From assembly GCA_002314465.1 (NCBI GenBank), contig DCGA01000026.1, forward strand, positions 1 through 7,066: 7,066 nt of DNA, read 5' to 3'. Positions within the stretch are counted from its first letter, which is position 1. Every line of letters starts with the position of its first letter. The notes beneath the pieces were generated by a model, which had not been told where the DNA came from, ran no database searches, and worked only from the letters and a program-made list of their open reading frames with translations. Of this stretch, positions 1-6,724 are shown piece by piece. The DNA is from a bacterium UBA1790 (GTDB lineage Bacteria > Bacteroidota > Bacteroidia > Bacteroidales > Muribaculaceae). A program made the translations under genes and the position numbers.

Positions 1-1
1 C

Positions 2-643
2 GGCAAGAATATCTACTGGGCTACCTACGACCGCGCCGAGTCAACCAAACTGACACTCGCCGTGTGGGACCTCGACGCCACCATGGGAGGCAACTGGTCG
101 ACCAGCAACTACCACCCGACAACGGTTTCGCCCACGCGTGCAATAAACTTCCCTCACGGCATCTTCAAGAGAATATGCCACCCGTCTTCCATCTTCTGGA
201 ACCAGAGCCGCGAGCGCTACCTCGAGTTGCGCAACGGAATCCTTAGCACCGACAGCCTTATCAACCGATATACTGCTGCTGTTAAGGAGATTAAAGACTG
301 TGGCGCGATGTACCGCGAACAGGTGAGATGGACTCACGACAGCGACCTCGCAGGACGCCAACTCAAGATTGAAGAAGTAGAACTGCCATACGTCAAGAAC
401 TGGATTAAGACACGCATGGAGTTCCTCGATAACACCCGCTTCGGCGCACCCATCAAGGGCGATGTGAACGGCGACCGCATGGTCGACATTGCCGATATCA
501 ACGCCATCATCGACACCGTCCTTACGGGCGAGGGATGGATTTCTTATCCCAATGCCGACGTCAATGGCGACGGAATGGTCGACGTAGTCGACATCAACGC
601 GGTAATTAACATAATGTTTGAGGCTACACAGCCCGCCGAATGA
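2..643 (+). CDS. CotH kinase-like protein with C-terminal type I dockerin (5' end missing)
   Basis: This is the C-terminal 213 residues of a longer protein. The frame is open through the left edge, so the true start lies outside the window. Residues 22-30 read WDLDATMGG, the Asp-containing signature of CotH-family spore-coat-type protein kinases, where it holds the metal-binding Asp. The GKNIYW at residues 1-6 probably follows the catalytic Asp, which would lie just off the edge (inference). Residues 31-150 are the rest of the CotH-like domain. Residues 153-206 form a dockerin with two Ca-binding loops: D154/N156/D158/D165 and D186/N188/D190/D197. Such proteins are normally secreted or surface-located; the signal peptide cannot be seen here. 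Type I dockerins bind cohesins in clostridia, but in Bacteroidales the partner is usually unknown. No terminator follows, and a GT gene starts 38 bases on, so co-transcription is possible. The dockerin call is firm; the CotH call is good but rests on a fragment. Confidence 0.85.
   Translation, partial: GKNIYWATYDRAESTKLTLAVWDLDATMGGNWSTSNYHPTTVSPTRAINFPHGIFKRICHPSSIFWNQSRERYLELRNGILSTDSLINRYTAAVKEIKDCGAMYREQVRWTHDSDLAGRQLKIEEVELPYVKNWIKTRMEFLDNTRFGAPIKGDVNGDRMVDIADINAIIDTVLTGEGWISYPNADVNGDGMVDVVDINAVINIMFEATQPAE
461..607 (+). repeat. Duplicated dockerin calcium-loop/helix motif
   Basis: Two related 51-base coding units (461-511 and 557-607), offset by 96 bases, encode the paired F-hand motifs of the dockerin. 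Both share the protein pattern DVNGD-x-MVD-x3-DINA-[IV]-I. The DNA has diverged at many third positions, so this is an old domain-internal duplication and not a recent repeat. Confidence 0.85.
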
Positions 644-681
644 CAACAAAACAGAACATAAACCAAACCTAAATATATTAC

Positions 682-1803
682 ATGATAAATGTATTTCACA
701 TAGTATCGGGCAAAACATGGGGTGGGGCAGAGCAGTATGCCTACGACATGGTCGCACGACTGCGCAACGACGAGCGCTTCTACGTGGAGGTCGTGTGCAA
801 GAAGAACAAGGCTGTACTCAACGAGTTCCGCAAACTCGAAGTGCCCATTTCCATCTTGCCGCTCGGCGGAATGACCGACCTCGACAGCCCCATGCGCTTT
901 GCACGCCAGTTGCGCAAGGGACGCAACATCGTTCACGTCCACACCTTCCACGATGCATTCCTCGCGGTGTGGGCTCGACGCGTGTCAGAGAATCGCAACA
1001 CAACCATCATCATGACCGTGCACGGTGTGTATCATCCCCGCAGCAACTATCTCTACCGCAAGATTTACGACTCAATAGACCACCTCGTCTTCACTTCGCA
1101 GTTGTCGCAGAACGAGTTTATCGGTCGCGCGCGCAAACTCGATGTGACCAAGTCGAGCGTGGTTCTCGACAGTGTGCTCCCCAACCCGCTCATGGTTGAC
1201 ATCCCTGTCCCCAACCTGCGCCAGCAACTCAACATGAAGCCCGACCAGGTGCTCATCATGTACCACGGACGCTTGTGCCACGAGAAGGGCGTTGACACAC
1301 TCCTCAAGGCAATAACTCAGCTCGACCGCAGCAAGTACAAACTCGTGGTGATGGGCGAGGGCACACGCAAGTTCACCACAGCGCTCAAGGGGTTCATCGT
1401 TGCCAACCAACTGGTGCGCAACGTGAGTCTGATGGGTTTCTGTAATAATATCACCAAGTTTGTAAGCCAGTGCGACATGGGCGTACTCCCGTCGGTTGCA
1501 CCCGAGGCTTTGGGTATCGCCAACCTTGAGTACATGATGCAGGGCAAGCCCCACATCACCACCAACAACGGTGCCCAGGTTGAATATGTGGTCGACGGCA
1601 AGAACGGTTTGCTCGTGCAGCCCGACAACCAGTTTGCTCTCGCCGCTGCCATCCAGATGCTTATCGACGAACCCGACACTCGCAAGCGACTGGGCACACA
1701 GGCCCAAGAGGACTTTGACCAGAACCTCAACTACGACCGATTCTACAACGACATCACTTCTCTATACCTGAGCATCAAGCGCAAGGGAAAAGATAACTCA
1801 TAA
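682..1803 (+). CDS. GT4-family glycosyltransferase (GT-B fold)
   Basis: This 373-residue protein has the usual length and layout of retaining GT4 enzymes, which transfer a sugar from a nucleotide-sugar donor to a glycan or lipid acceptor in the cytoplasm or at the inner membrane. The N-terminal Rossmann half begins INVFHIVSGKTWGGAEQYA, with the glycine pair G14-G15 in the donor/acceptor loop. H87 and H90 lie in VHVHTFHD, and VHGVYH is at 113-118. The C-terminal half starts at YHGRLCHEKGVDTL (194-207), with phosphate-contacting R197 and K202. It carries an intact E-x7-E motif, E275 to E283, in PEALGIANLEYM. DGKNGLLV (305-312) is the usual late GT4 loop. No signal peptide or membrane segment is seen. 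The ATG at 682 sits behind an A-rich leader and places the first strand correctly. A second GT-like gene follows after 26 bases, implying an operon. The sugar and acceptor cannot be told from sequence. Confidence 0.92.
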   Translation: MINVFHIVSGKTWGGAEQYAYDMVARLRNDERFYVEVVCKKNKAVLNEFRKLEVPISILPLGGMTDLDSPMRFARQLRKGRNIVHVHTFHDAFLAVWARRVSENRNTTIIMTVHGVYHPRSNYLYRKIYDSIDHLVFTSQLSQNEFIGRARKLDVTKSSVVLDSVLPNPLMVDIPVPNLRQQLNMKPDQVLIMYHGRLCHEKGVDTLLKAITQLDRSKYKLVVMGEGTRKFTTALKGFIVANQLVRNVSLMGFCNNITKFVSQCDMGVLPSVAPEALGIANLEYMMQGKPHITTNNGAQVEYVVDGKNGLLVQPDNQFALAAAIQMLIDEPDTRKRLGTQAQEDFDQNLNYDRFYNDITSLYLSIKRKGKDNS

Positions 1804-1829
1804 TAAATCAATCCACATTACCTAAAAAA

Positions 1830-2966
1830 ATGATTATAGCATTTGACGGATACAGCGCCGTCTACGAAAATAAACGAAGCACTAATTACAGCCGACATCT
1901 CATCGATGCCATGTCGGCCGAGTACCCCAACGACCTTTTTTACATCTACTCGGCCACTCTCATCGACAACAACTACCTCACGCCCATCATCACGCGCCCA
2001 CACGTTGAGGTCAAGACCCAGCGTTCGGGAATGAGCACATTCATGTGGCGTAACTTTGGCGGCATACTCGAGAGTATCAAGCGACACCACATACAGGTGT
2101 TCCACGGCGTGTGCGGCCAGTTACCCCTGCGCATACGACGCGGCGATGCGGCATCGGTAGTGACCTTCGAGGACACCACTTTCCTCGACCAGAAAGGCAT
2201 CTCGGCTGCATGGAAGCGTTTCATGGCTCGCAAGTCGGTGAAGAACGCCGACGCCATAGTCGTGCAACGCGAGATAGACCGCAAGCGCGTGGTCGAAGAG
2301 ATGGGGGCTCCGGCACATCTCGTAAAAATGGTGTTGCCCGGCATTCCCCTCATGTATTCCGAGAACGTAAAGCATTCCTATGTAAAGAACGCTAACGACA
2401 AGTACAAACTTCCCGAGCGATACCTCGTTATCGAAGGCACCATCGACTCGAGGAGTCACGCCATGCAGGTGCTCAAGGCCATTGAGCGTAGCGGCGACGA
2501 GGACTTGTGCCTCGTGCTGCTGGGCAAGGGTCCCGACGACTACATCCTCGAACTCAAGAAGTGGTCGGCTTGCCACGACATGATGCACCGCCTCATTCAC
2601 ATACACAACGTGCGCACCGCCTATATCCCTGCAATCACCTCACAGGCGCTACTGAGCTTCTCGAGCAACCACGAGGGCAAGTACCCCTATGGCGCGCTGC
2701 ATGCACAGGTTTCGGGATCGGCACTTGTTGCCGAGCCACAGATTGCCGACGTAGTTGCCGACGGTGCCGTCCTTACCGACCTGAACGACATCGATGCCAT
2801 CGCCGACGTAATCAAGCAGTACACTACCGACGAGGATGCTCGCCAGCAACTCATCGCGCGCGGCAAGAAGAACGCCGAGAACCACAAACCCGAGAACATG
2901 GCGCACGCCTACCACGACATCTACCGCGAGGCTCTAAAGAACCGCCTCAAGGGTAGCGATGACTAA
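1830..2966 (+). CDS. GT4-like glycosyltransferase with altered donor-site motifs
   Basis: This 378-residue protein has the GT-B layout and starts like Bacteroidetes GT4 enzymes: IIAFDGYSAVY (2-12) then TNYSRHLIDAM (18-28). The late N-domain strand DAIVVQREIDRKRVVEE (141-157) and the inter-domain region YKLPERYLVIEGTID (192-206) are also typical. Several functional positions differ from the family. The glycine-rich loop before NYSR is KRST. The stretch after EGTI that usually carries an Arg/Lys pair reads DSRSHA. The second motif, normally HEGFGLP-x-LEA, reads HEGKYPYGALHA (281-292), so E282 is kept but the second Glu is replaced by H291 with an extra residue between. It may use a different donor or be a non-catalytic partner of the upstream GT (inference). 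It is in the same operon as that gene, 26 bases downstream, and ends just before a strong hairpin. The fold assignment is confident; the activity is not. Confidence 0.85.
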   Translation: MIIAFDGYSAVYENKRSTNYSRHLIDAMSAEYPNDLFYIYSATLIDNNYLTPIITRPHVEVKTQRSGMSTFMWRNFGGILESIKRHHIQVFHGVCGQLPLRIRRGDAASVVTFEDTTFLDQKGISAAWKRFMARKSVKNADAIVVQREIDRKRVVEEMGAPAHLVKMVLPGIPLMYSENVKHSYVKNANDKYKLPERYLVIEGTIDSRSHAMQVLKAIERSGDEDLCLVLLGKGPDDYILELKKWSACHDMMHRLIHIHNVRTAYIPAITSQALLSFSSNHEGKYPYGALHAQVSGSALVAEPQIADVVADGAVLTDLNDIDAIADVIKQYTTDEDARQQLIARGKKNAENHKPENMAHAYHDIYREALKNRLKGSDD

Positions 2967-2988
2967 TCATCTAATAAACAATACAATA

Positions 2989-3020
2989 CGCCCGCGCAGC
3001 AAACCTATGCTACGCGGGCG
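2989..3020. terminator. Hairpin terminator between convergent genes, probably bidirectional
   Basis: The 12-base arms CGCCCGCGCAGC (2989-3000) and GCTACGCGGGCG (3009-3020) pair with one C-A mismatch around an 8-base loop. The outer eight pairs are all G-C. The + side is followed by TTATTTC and the - side by TATTGTAT, so both strands have a moderately T-rich tail. It lies between the + GT-like gene ending at 2966 and the - SDR gene whose stop is at 3046, as expected for a shared terminator. Confidence 0.88.
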
Positions 3021-3045
3021 TTATTTCATCTTAGGACACGATTCA

Positions 3046-3786
3046 TCACAGTTTCAACCGTCTCCACAAGGGACGCGGAATACGGCGCCACAGGGCGGTG
3101 ACTATGCGCCAGCGCCAGTCGATGACGCGCACATGCTTGCGGTGCTCTATTGCCCACACCATCTCGCGAGCCACGCGGGTAGGGGAGAGGAGCATGGGAT
3201 ACTTGTTGCCGTCGTTGAGCAGGTCAGTATCGACAAACCCCGGCCGCAGGTCGGTGAAACAGATGTCGAGCCCTCGCGCATGCGCTTGTTGCTCAAGAGC
3301 CTGGATGTAGCATCCTTGAAACGCCTTGGTGGCCGAGTAGGATGGGGCAGGGCCCAGTCCCTTCGTGCCCGCAATCGACGATATTACGGCTATGTGGCCA
3401 TGTCCCTGCTGCGCCATGTAGCGATAGGCCTCACCCACGATGCGCGCAAAGCCCAAGCCATTGGTTTCCACAGTGCGCAGTTCTGTTTCGGCTTCAAGGG
3501 TGCGGTTCTGCTTGCCTATGCCCGAGGCATAAAACAGCAGGTCCATGCCGCCATGGCGCTCAATAAGTTCTCTTAACTGCTGTTCGCATCCCTCGCGGGT
3601 TACATCAATCGCGCAAGTCGTTACCTTGCCGGGGTATTCGGCGGCAAGTTCCTCGAGGCGCTCGATGCGGCGGGCGGCAACACCCACGGTCCAGCCGCGC
3701 TCAAGCAACAGCTTTGTCACCTCGCGGCCCAGCCCCGACGATGCGCCCACAATTATTGCCCGTTTTTCGTTGTTTTGCATATTCAT
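3046..3786 (-). CDS. Short-chain dehydrogenase/reductase (SDR), classical type
   Basis: This 246-residue protein is a single-domain NAD(P)-dependent oxidoreductase of usual classical SDR length. The cofactor loop is GASSGLG (14-20). The basic pair R39-R40 after the second strand suggests NADP(H) preference (family rule, inference). D61-V62 is the adenine-binding DV. The catalytic tetrad is visible as N109, S137 in VISSIAG, and Y150/K154 in YSATK, followed by PGFVDT (172-177). The usual NNAG motif reads YASG (86-89), a variant I believe occurs in other SDRs. Residues 218-246 form a Trp/Arg-rich tail that could lie on the membrane surface (inference). ATG at 3786 is taken as the start; the in-frame ATG at 3780 is possible and changes only two residues. 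It is transcribed alone, divergent from the zinc-ribbon gene. The substrate cannot be assigned. Confidence 0.93.
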   Translation of the reverse strand: MNMQNNEKRAIIVGASSGLGREVTKLLLERGWTVGVAARRIERLEELAAEYPGKVTTCAIDVTREGCEQQLRELIERHGGMDLLFYASGIGKQNRTLEAETELRTVETNGLGFARIVGEAYRYMAQQGHGHIAVISSIAGTKGLGPAPSYSATKAFQGCYIQALEQQAHARGLDICFTDLRPGFVDTDLLNDGNKYPMLLSPTRVAREMVWAIEHRKHVRVIDWRWRIVTALWRRIPRPLWRRLKL

Positions 3787-3807
3787 GTTCTGTTTTGGGT
3801 GTAAATT

Positions 3808-3823
3808 ACGGCATTTTTGCCGT
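3808..3823 (-). other. Small hairpin in the leader of the SDR gene
   Basis: ACGGCA and TGCCGT arms of six bases surround a four-base loop (AAAA on the - strand), 22-37 bases before the SDR start codon. It could fold in the 5'UTR or be a protein site. No TAnnTTTG promoter box was found for the SDR gene on the - strand here, so the transcript start, and whether this element is transcribed, is unknown. Confidence 0.4.
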
Positions 3824-3858
3824 TGCTTGCAAGTTTTTGGCCGAGAAAAACACGATAA

Positions 3859-3876
3859 TTACAATTTTAATTGTAA
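3859..3876. promoter_or_regulatory. Operator-like palindrome TTACAATT-TT-AATTGTAA
   Basis: Two perfect 8-base inverted arms (3859-3866 and 3869-3876) are separated by TT. The right arm covers the presumed -33 element of the zinc-ribbon gene promoter, a position where a bound dimer would block RNA polymerase. It lies in the divergent region and could also affect the SDR gene. The site is AT-rich, so chance is not excluded. No regulator is encoded in the window. Confidence 0.45.
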
Positions 3877-3901
3877 AAGAGTAAATAAATATATATCTTT
3901 G
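3870..3901 (+). promoter_or_regulatory. Bacteroidetes-type promoter for the zinc-ribbon gene
   Basis: TATCTTTG at 3894-3901 matches the TAnnTTTG -7 consensus of the Bacteroidetes primary sigma factor exactly. ATTG at 3870-3873 is a near match to the TTTG -33 box, with a 20-base spacer, within the usual range. Transcription would start near 3907, giving a leader of roughly 88 bases before the ATG at 3995. Confidence 0.72.
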
Positions 3902-3913
3902 CGATAAATTAGA

Positions 3914-3935
3914 CGAGGTGTGTGGTTATACCTCG
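3914..3935 (+). other. 5'UTR hairpin near the predicted transcript start
   Basis: CGAGGTGT (3914-3921) pairs with ATACCTCG (3928-3935), with one G-U wobble, closing a six-base loop. It begins about seven bases after the predicted transcription start. That position would suit a stabilising 5' stem-loop or a regulatory structure (inference). No T-run follows, so it is not a standard terminator, and it resembles no riboswitch that I recognise. Confidence 0.45.
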
Positions 3936-3994
3936 CCTTGTGACATGAGATAACAAATATTGATACTGATAATAACAAAACAAAACTATTGATT

Positions 3995-5554
3995 ATGAAA
4001 TGTCCCAAGTGTGGCAATAATGCCCCCGATGGTTCGGCATTCTGCAACCAGTGTGGTACTCCGCTCAACAGCGACATACAGTGCCCCTCATGCAACAATT
4101 TAATCCCCGGTAACTCAGTGTTCTGCCCCAAGTGCGGCAAGATGGTGCGCAACGACATGAACGAGGGCGAAACATTCAACCAGCAACAGGCTCGCCTGCG
4201 CCAGGAACAAGAGGCCGCTGCGGCTCAGGAGGCCGAGCGTCAGCGCCAGGAAGAGGCAAGACTCATCAAGCAACAGGAATATGAGCGCCAGCGCCAGGAG
4301 GAGATGCGCCGCCAGCAAGCCGCTGCTGCGGCTGCAGCAGCACGCCAGCAGGCCGACCCTTGGCAGAAGAGCCAGCAATATGAAGAAGAGGAATATGACG
4401 AGGAAGAAACCGCTCCCAAGTCAAACTTCAACCGCAACCTTGTTACAGGTATCGCAATCGTTGTGGGTGTTGTAATCCTGCTCATGCTTCTGCGCACTTG
4501 CGGCAACGACAGCGACCGCAGCAACCCTGCACTCGCCGATTCTACAGCGACCGAGATGCTCAACGGACAGGACCCCCTCGCGGTGTTCAACAGCGAGATG
4601 GGACGCAGCAACTATATGGGCGACGGCGCCACTACCGCCACTGCAATCGCAGTTCCCGCCCACGATGGCAAGCCCAACTACATCCTGGGTATCACCTACC
4701 AGTCAGACCCCACCAACCGTTCGTTCTACAAGATTTACAAGGTAACACAGAACGGCACTGCATGGAGCCTTGAGCAACTCCACACCCAGTATATCAACGG
4801 CCGCTCGGTTTCGTTCAACAACGCCGAGCTCATCGCAGCCGACGGACAAACTCCCCGCGCAGTCACAATCGACGGCAAGGACTACTTCTACTACGCTTAC
4901 GCCAACATGCCCCAGGGCTCACACGTGGGCGGCACAGGACGCGTTTCATTGTGCCTCTACGACGTTGACGATCACAAACTCACCACCCTCGACTACGACG
5001 GTATCATCACCGTGCGCGAGGACGGACGCCAGTATGTCAACGGCAAGCCCCTCCAGAGCGTGAACGGCACGCTCACACGCTTCCTTGCACAGGAGGCTCA
5101 GAGCATCAAGGTTATCTACTTCCCCACCGAGGAAGAACTTAAGGCTCAGCAAGAAGAGGAAGAGAAGGCCGAGGAAGAGGCTTCTCTTGAGGGTCCCGAG
5201 AATGCATCGGCTCGCTGGAGCGCCGATAACGAAGAAAAGGTTGCAAGCGCCAAGGGCGGACATGAAGTGACCATGAAGCCCCAGACCTACGACAAACCCA
5301 TCTTCAAGAGCGAGAACAAGCACAAGTCTATCTCTAACGAGGAGTATGTGGTATTCAGCGACAACTCTGGCGCGGTATACGGCTTCAACAAGAACTCACG
5401 CAAGTACTTCGTCATCTACACCCCCTCGACTCCCACAACACCCTCCGACATCGGTTTTGCCGACTCTGAGAACAACATCCTCAACATTCGCACCGCCGAG
5501 GGCCGTTTCCAGTACAACCTCAAGAGCGACAAGTTCAAGAGCAACAACGAGTAA
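3995..5554 (+). CDS. Membrane protein with two N-terminal zinc ribbons and a large C-terminal domain
   Basis: This is a 519-residue protein of no known function. The N-terminus holds two four-Cys zinc ribbons: C3-C6 with C17-C20, and C30-C33 with C44-C47. Residues 57-119 are a Gln/Glu/Arg/Ala-rich likely coiled coil, followed by an acidic patch (130-138) and one membrane segment, 149-166 (LVTGIAIVVGVVILLMLL). Lys142 and Arg147 before it and acidic residues after it suggest the zinc ribbons are cytoplasmic and residues 170-519 periplasmic. That part looks beta-rich, with a second Glu-rich linker (378-396) splitting it in two. The closing portion (441-513) has strands resembling a propeller blade, but I cannot name the fold. 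The ATG at 3995 is preferred to the in-frame TTG at 3989, because MKCPKCG is the usual zinc-ribbon start. A promoter lies about 95 bases upstream; the GNAT gene follows after 26 bases. A sensor or scaffold role is only a guess. Confidence 0.88.
   Translation: MKCPKCGNNAPDGSAFCNQCGTPLNSDIQCPSCNNLIPGNSVFCPKCGKMVRNDMNEGETFNQQQARLRQEQEAAAAQEAERQRQEEARLIKQQEYERQRQEEMRRQQAAAAAAAARQQADPWQKSQQYEEEEYDEEETAPKSNFNRNLVTGIAIVVGVVILLMLLRTCGNDSDRSNPALADSTATEMLNGQDPLAVFNSEMGRSNYMGDGATTATAIAVPAHDGKPNYILGITYQSDPTNRSFYKIYKVTQNGTAWSLEQLHTQYINGRSVSFNNAELIAADGQTPRAVTIDGKDYFYYAYANMPQGSHVGGTGRVSLCLYDVDDHKLTTLDYDGIITVREDGRQYVNGKPLQSVNGTLTRFLAQEAQSIKVIYFPTEEELKAQQEEEEKAEEEASLEGPENASARWSADNEEKVASAKGGHEVTMKPQTYDKPIFKSENKHKSISNEEYVVFSDNSGAVYGFNKNSRKYFVIYTPSTPTTPSDIGFADSENNILNIRTAEGRFQYNLKSDKFKSNNE
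4235..4303 (+). repeat. Short direct repeat within the coiled-coil coding region
   Basis: Two 21-base units at 4235-4255 and 4283-4303 both encode ERQRQEE (residues 81-87 and 97-103), offset by 48 bases. They differ only at three third-codon positions. This suggests a local duplication that lengthened the coiled coil, or simply low-complexity coding. Confidence 0.55.
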
Positions 5555-5580
5555 CAACACTTCACGATATACTACGCTAC

Positions 5581-6711
5581 ATGTTAGAAATACGCGAAAT
5601 CAAACCCACCAAGAGCGAACTCACCAAGTTTGTTCACTTCCCTATCGATTATCTCTACAAGGATAACGACTGCTACGTACCCGCCATGATTATTGACGAG
5701 GTTGCGATGTTCGATCCCAAGGAGAACCCCGCATTCGACTTCTGCGAGGCCGTTTACTACATGGCCTATCGCGACGGCAAGCCCGTGGGCCGCATTGCCG
5801 GCATCATCAACCGCATCGTGAATGAGCGCAGCGGTAAGCAGGAAGGTCGATTCGGCTTCATCGACTTCATCGACGACAACGAGGTCGTCGACGCACTCAT
5901 CAATGCCGTTACAATGTGGGTAAAGAGCAAGGGAATGAACATCCTTACAGGCCCTCTGGGATTTACCGACATGGACCCCGAGGGTATGCTCGTTGAGGGT
6001 TTTGACCAACTCAGCACACAGGCAACCATCTACAACCATCCTTACTATCCCAAGCACATGGAGCGCCTGGGATTTGAGAAAGACGCCGACTGGATTGAGT
6101 TTAAAATCAACATCCCCGACGAGATTCCCGAAAAGATGGTACGCATCGCGCAGATTGTCAAGACCCGTTACAAACTCGAGAACCTGCACCTTACAAGCCG
6201 CAGCGAACTCAAGAAGAAGTATGGCAAGGCTATCTTCTCGCTCATCAACGAGGCCTATGACACCCTCTTCGGATACTCGCCCCTGAGCGACAAGCAGATT
6301 AAGCACTACATCGACATGTACCTGCCCTTCCTGCCTCTCAACGACCTCTCGCTCGTTGTCAAGGAAGACGGTGAACTCATAGGTGTGGGTATCGCAATAC
6401 CCTCGCTGTCGCGTGCTCTCATCAAGGGCCGCGGACGCCTGTTCCCCACAGGCTGGTATCACCTCATCAAGGCGCTCAAGGGCAAGAACGACATCGTGGA
6501 CCTCATGCTCATCGCCGTCAAGCCCGAGTACCAGAGCAAGGGTGTTAACTCGCTCATCTTCTGCGACCTCATCCCCAACTTCAGGGCCAACGGCTACGTA
6601 TATGCCGAGAGCAACCCCGAACTTGAGGCCAACCAGAAGGTGCAGCAGCAGTGGGCCTACTTCGACTACGTGCAGCACAAGCGTCGCCGCGCGTTCACTA
6701 AGGAAATTTAA
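5581..6711 (+). CDS. GNAT-type N-acetyltransferase-like protein with two domains
   Basis: This 376-residue protein is about twice the size of a single GNAT domain. The C-terminal half shows the acyl-CoA-binding region: strand DLMLIAVKP (307-315) followed by YQSKGVNSLIF (317-327), where Q318-x-x-G321-x-N323 is the Q/R-x-x-G-x-G/A loop with Asn at the last position. AESNPELEANQKVQQQW (342-358) is the usual late GNAT helix region. The N-terminal half also looks GNAT-like: MAYRDGKPVGRIAGIIN (61-77), then GPLGFTDMDPEGMLVEGFD (124-142) and YNHPYYPKHMERLGFEK (151-167). That GP...LVEGFD...YNHPYY pattern recalls the YghO-like group of uncharacterised acetyltransferases (from memory, unverified). No signal peptide or membrane segment is seen; it should be cytoplasmic. 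It follows the zinc-ribbon gene by 26 bases without an evident promoter, so the two are probably co-transcribed. The acceptor is unknown. Confidence 0.83.
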   Translation: MLEIREIKPTKSELTKFVHFPIDYLYKDNDCYVPAMIIDEVAMFDPKENPAFDFCEAVYYMAYRDGKPVGRIAGIINRIVNERSGKQEGRFGFIDFIDDNEVVDALINAVTMWVKSKGMNILTGPLGFTDMDPEGMLVEGFDQLSTQATIYNHPYYPKHMERLGFEKDADWIEFKINIPDEIPEKMVRIAQIVKTRYKLENLHLTSRSELKKKYGKAIFSLINEAYDTLFGYSPLSDKQIKHYIDMYLPFLPLNDLSLVVKEDGELIGVGIAIPSLSRALIKGRGRLFPTGWYHLIKALKGKNDIVDLMLIAVKPEYQSKGVNSLIFCDLIPNFRANGYVYAESNPELEANQKVQQQWAYFDYVQHKRRRAFTKEI

Positions 6712-6724
6712 ACAAGAATATAGT

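Noticed and set aside
613..620. AATGTTTG as a -7 promoter box for the first GT gene
   Set aside because: The first base mismatches TAnnTTTG, no TTTG lies about 20 bases upstream, and the site is inside the dockerin coding region.
41..757. Open frame of 238 codons on the - strand across the CotH-dockerin end
   Set aside because: It is antisense to a well-supported dockerin and to the GT start, with no motif and no promoter.
3989..3994. Upstream in-frame TTG as the start of the zinc-ribbon gene
   Set aside because: The ATG six bases later gives the typical MKCPKCG start of zinc-ribbon proteins, and TTG starts are uncommon. The extension would add only two residues.
4485..4503. Cys169 after the membrane segment as a lipoprotein attachment site
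   Set aside because: The preceding residues LRT do not fit a lipobox, and the hydrophobic segment is 149 residues into the protein, not at its N-terminus.
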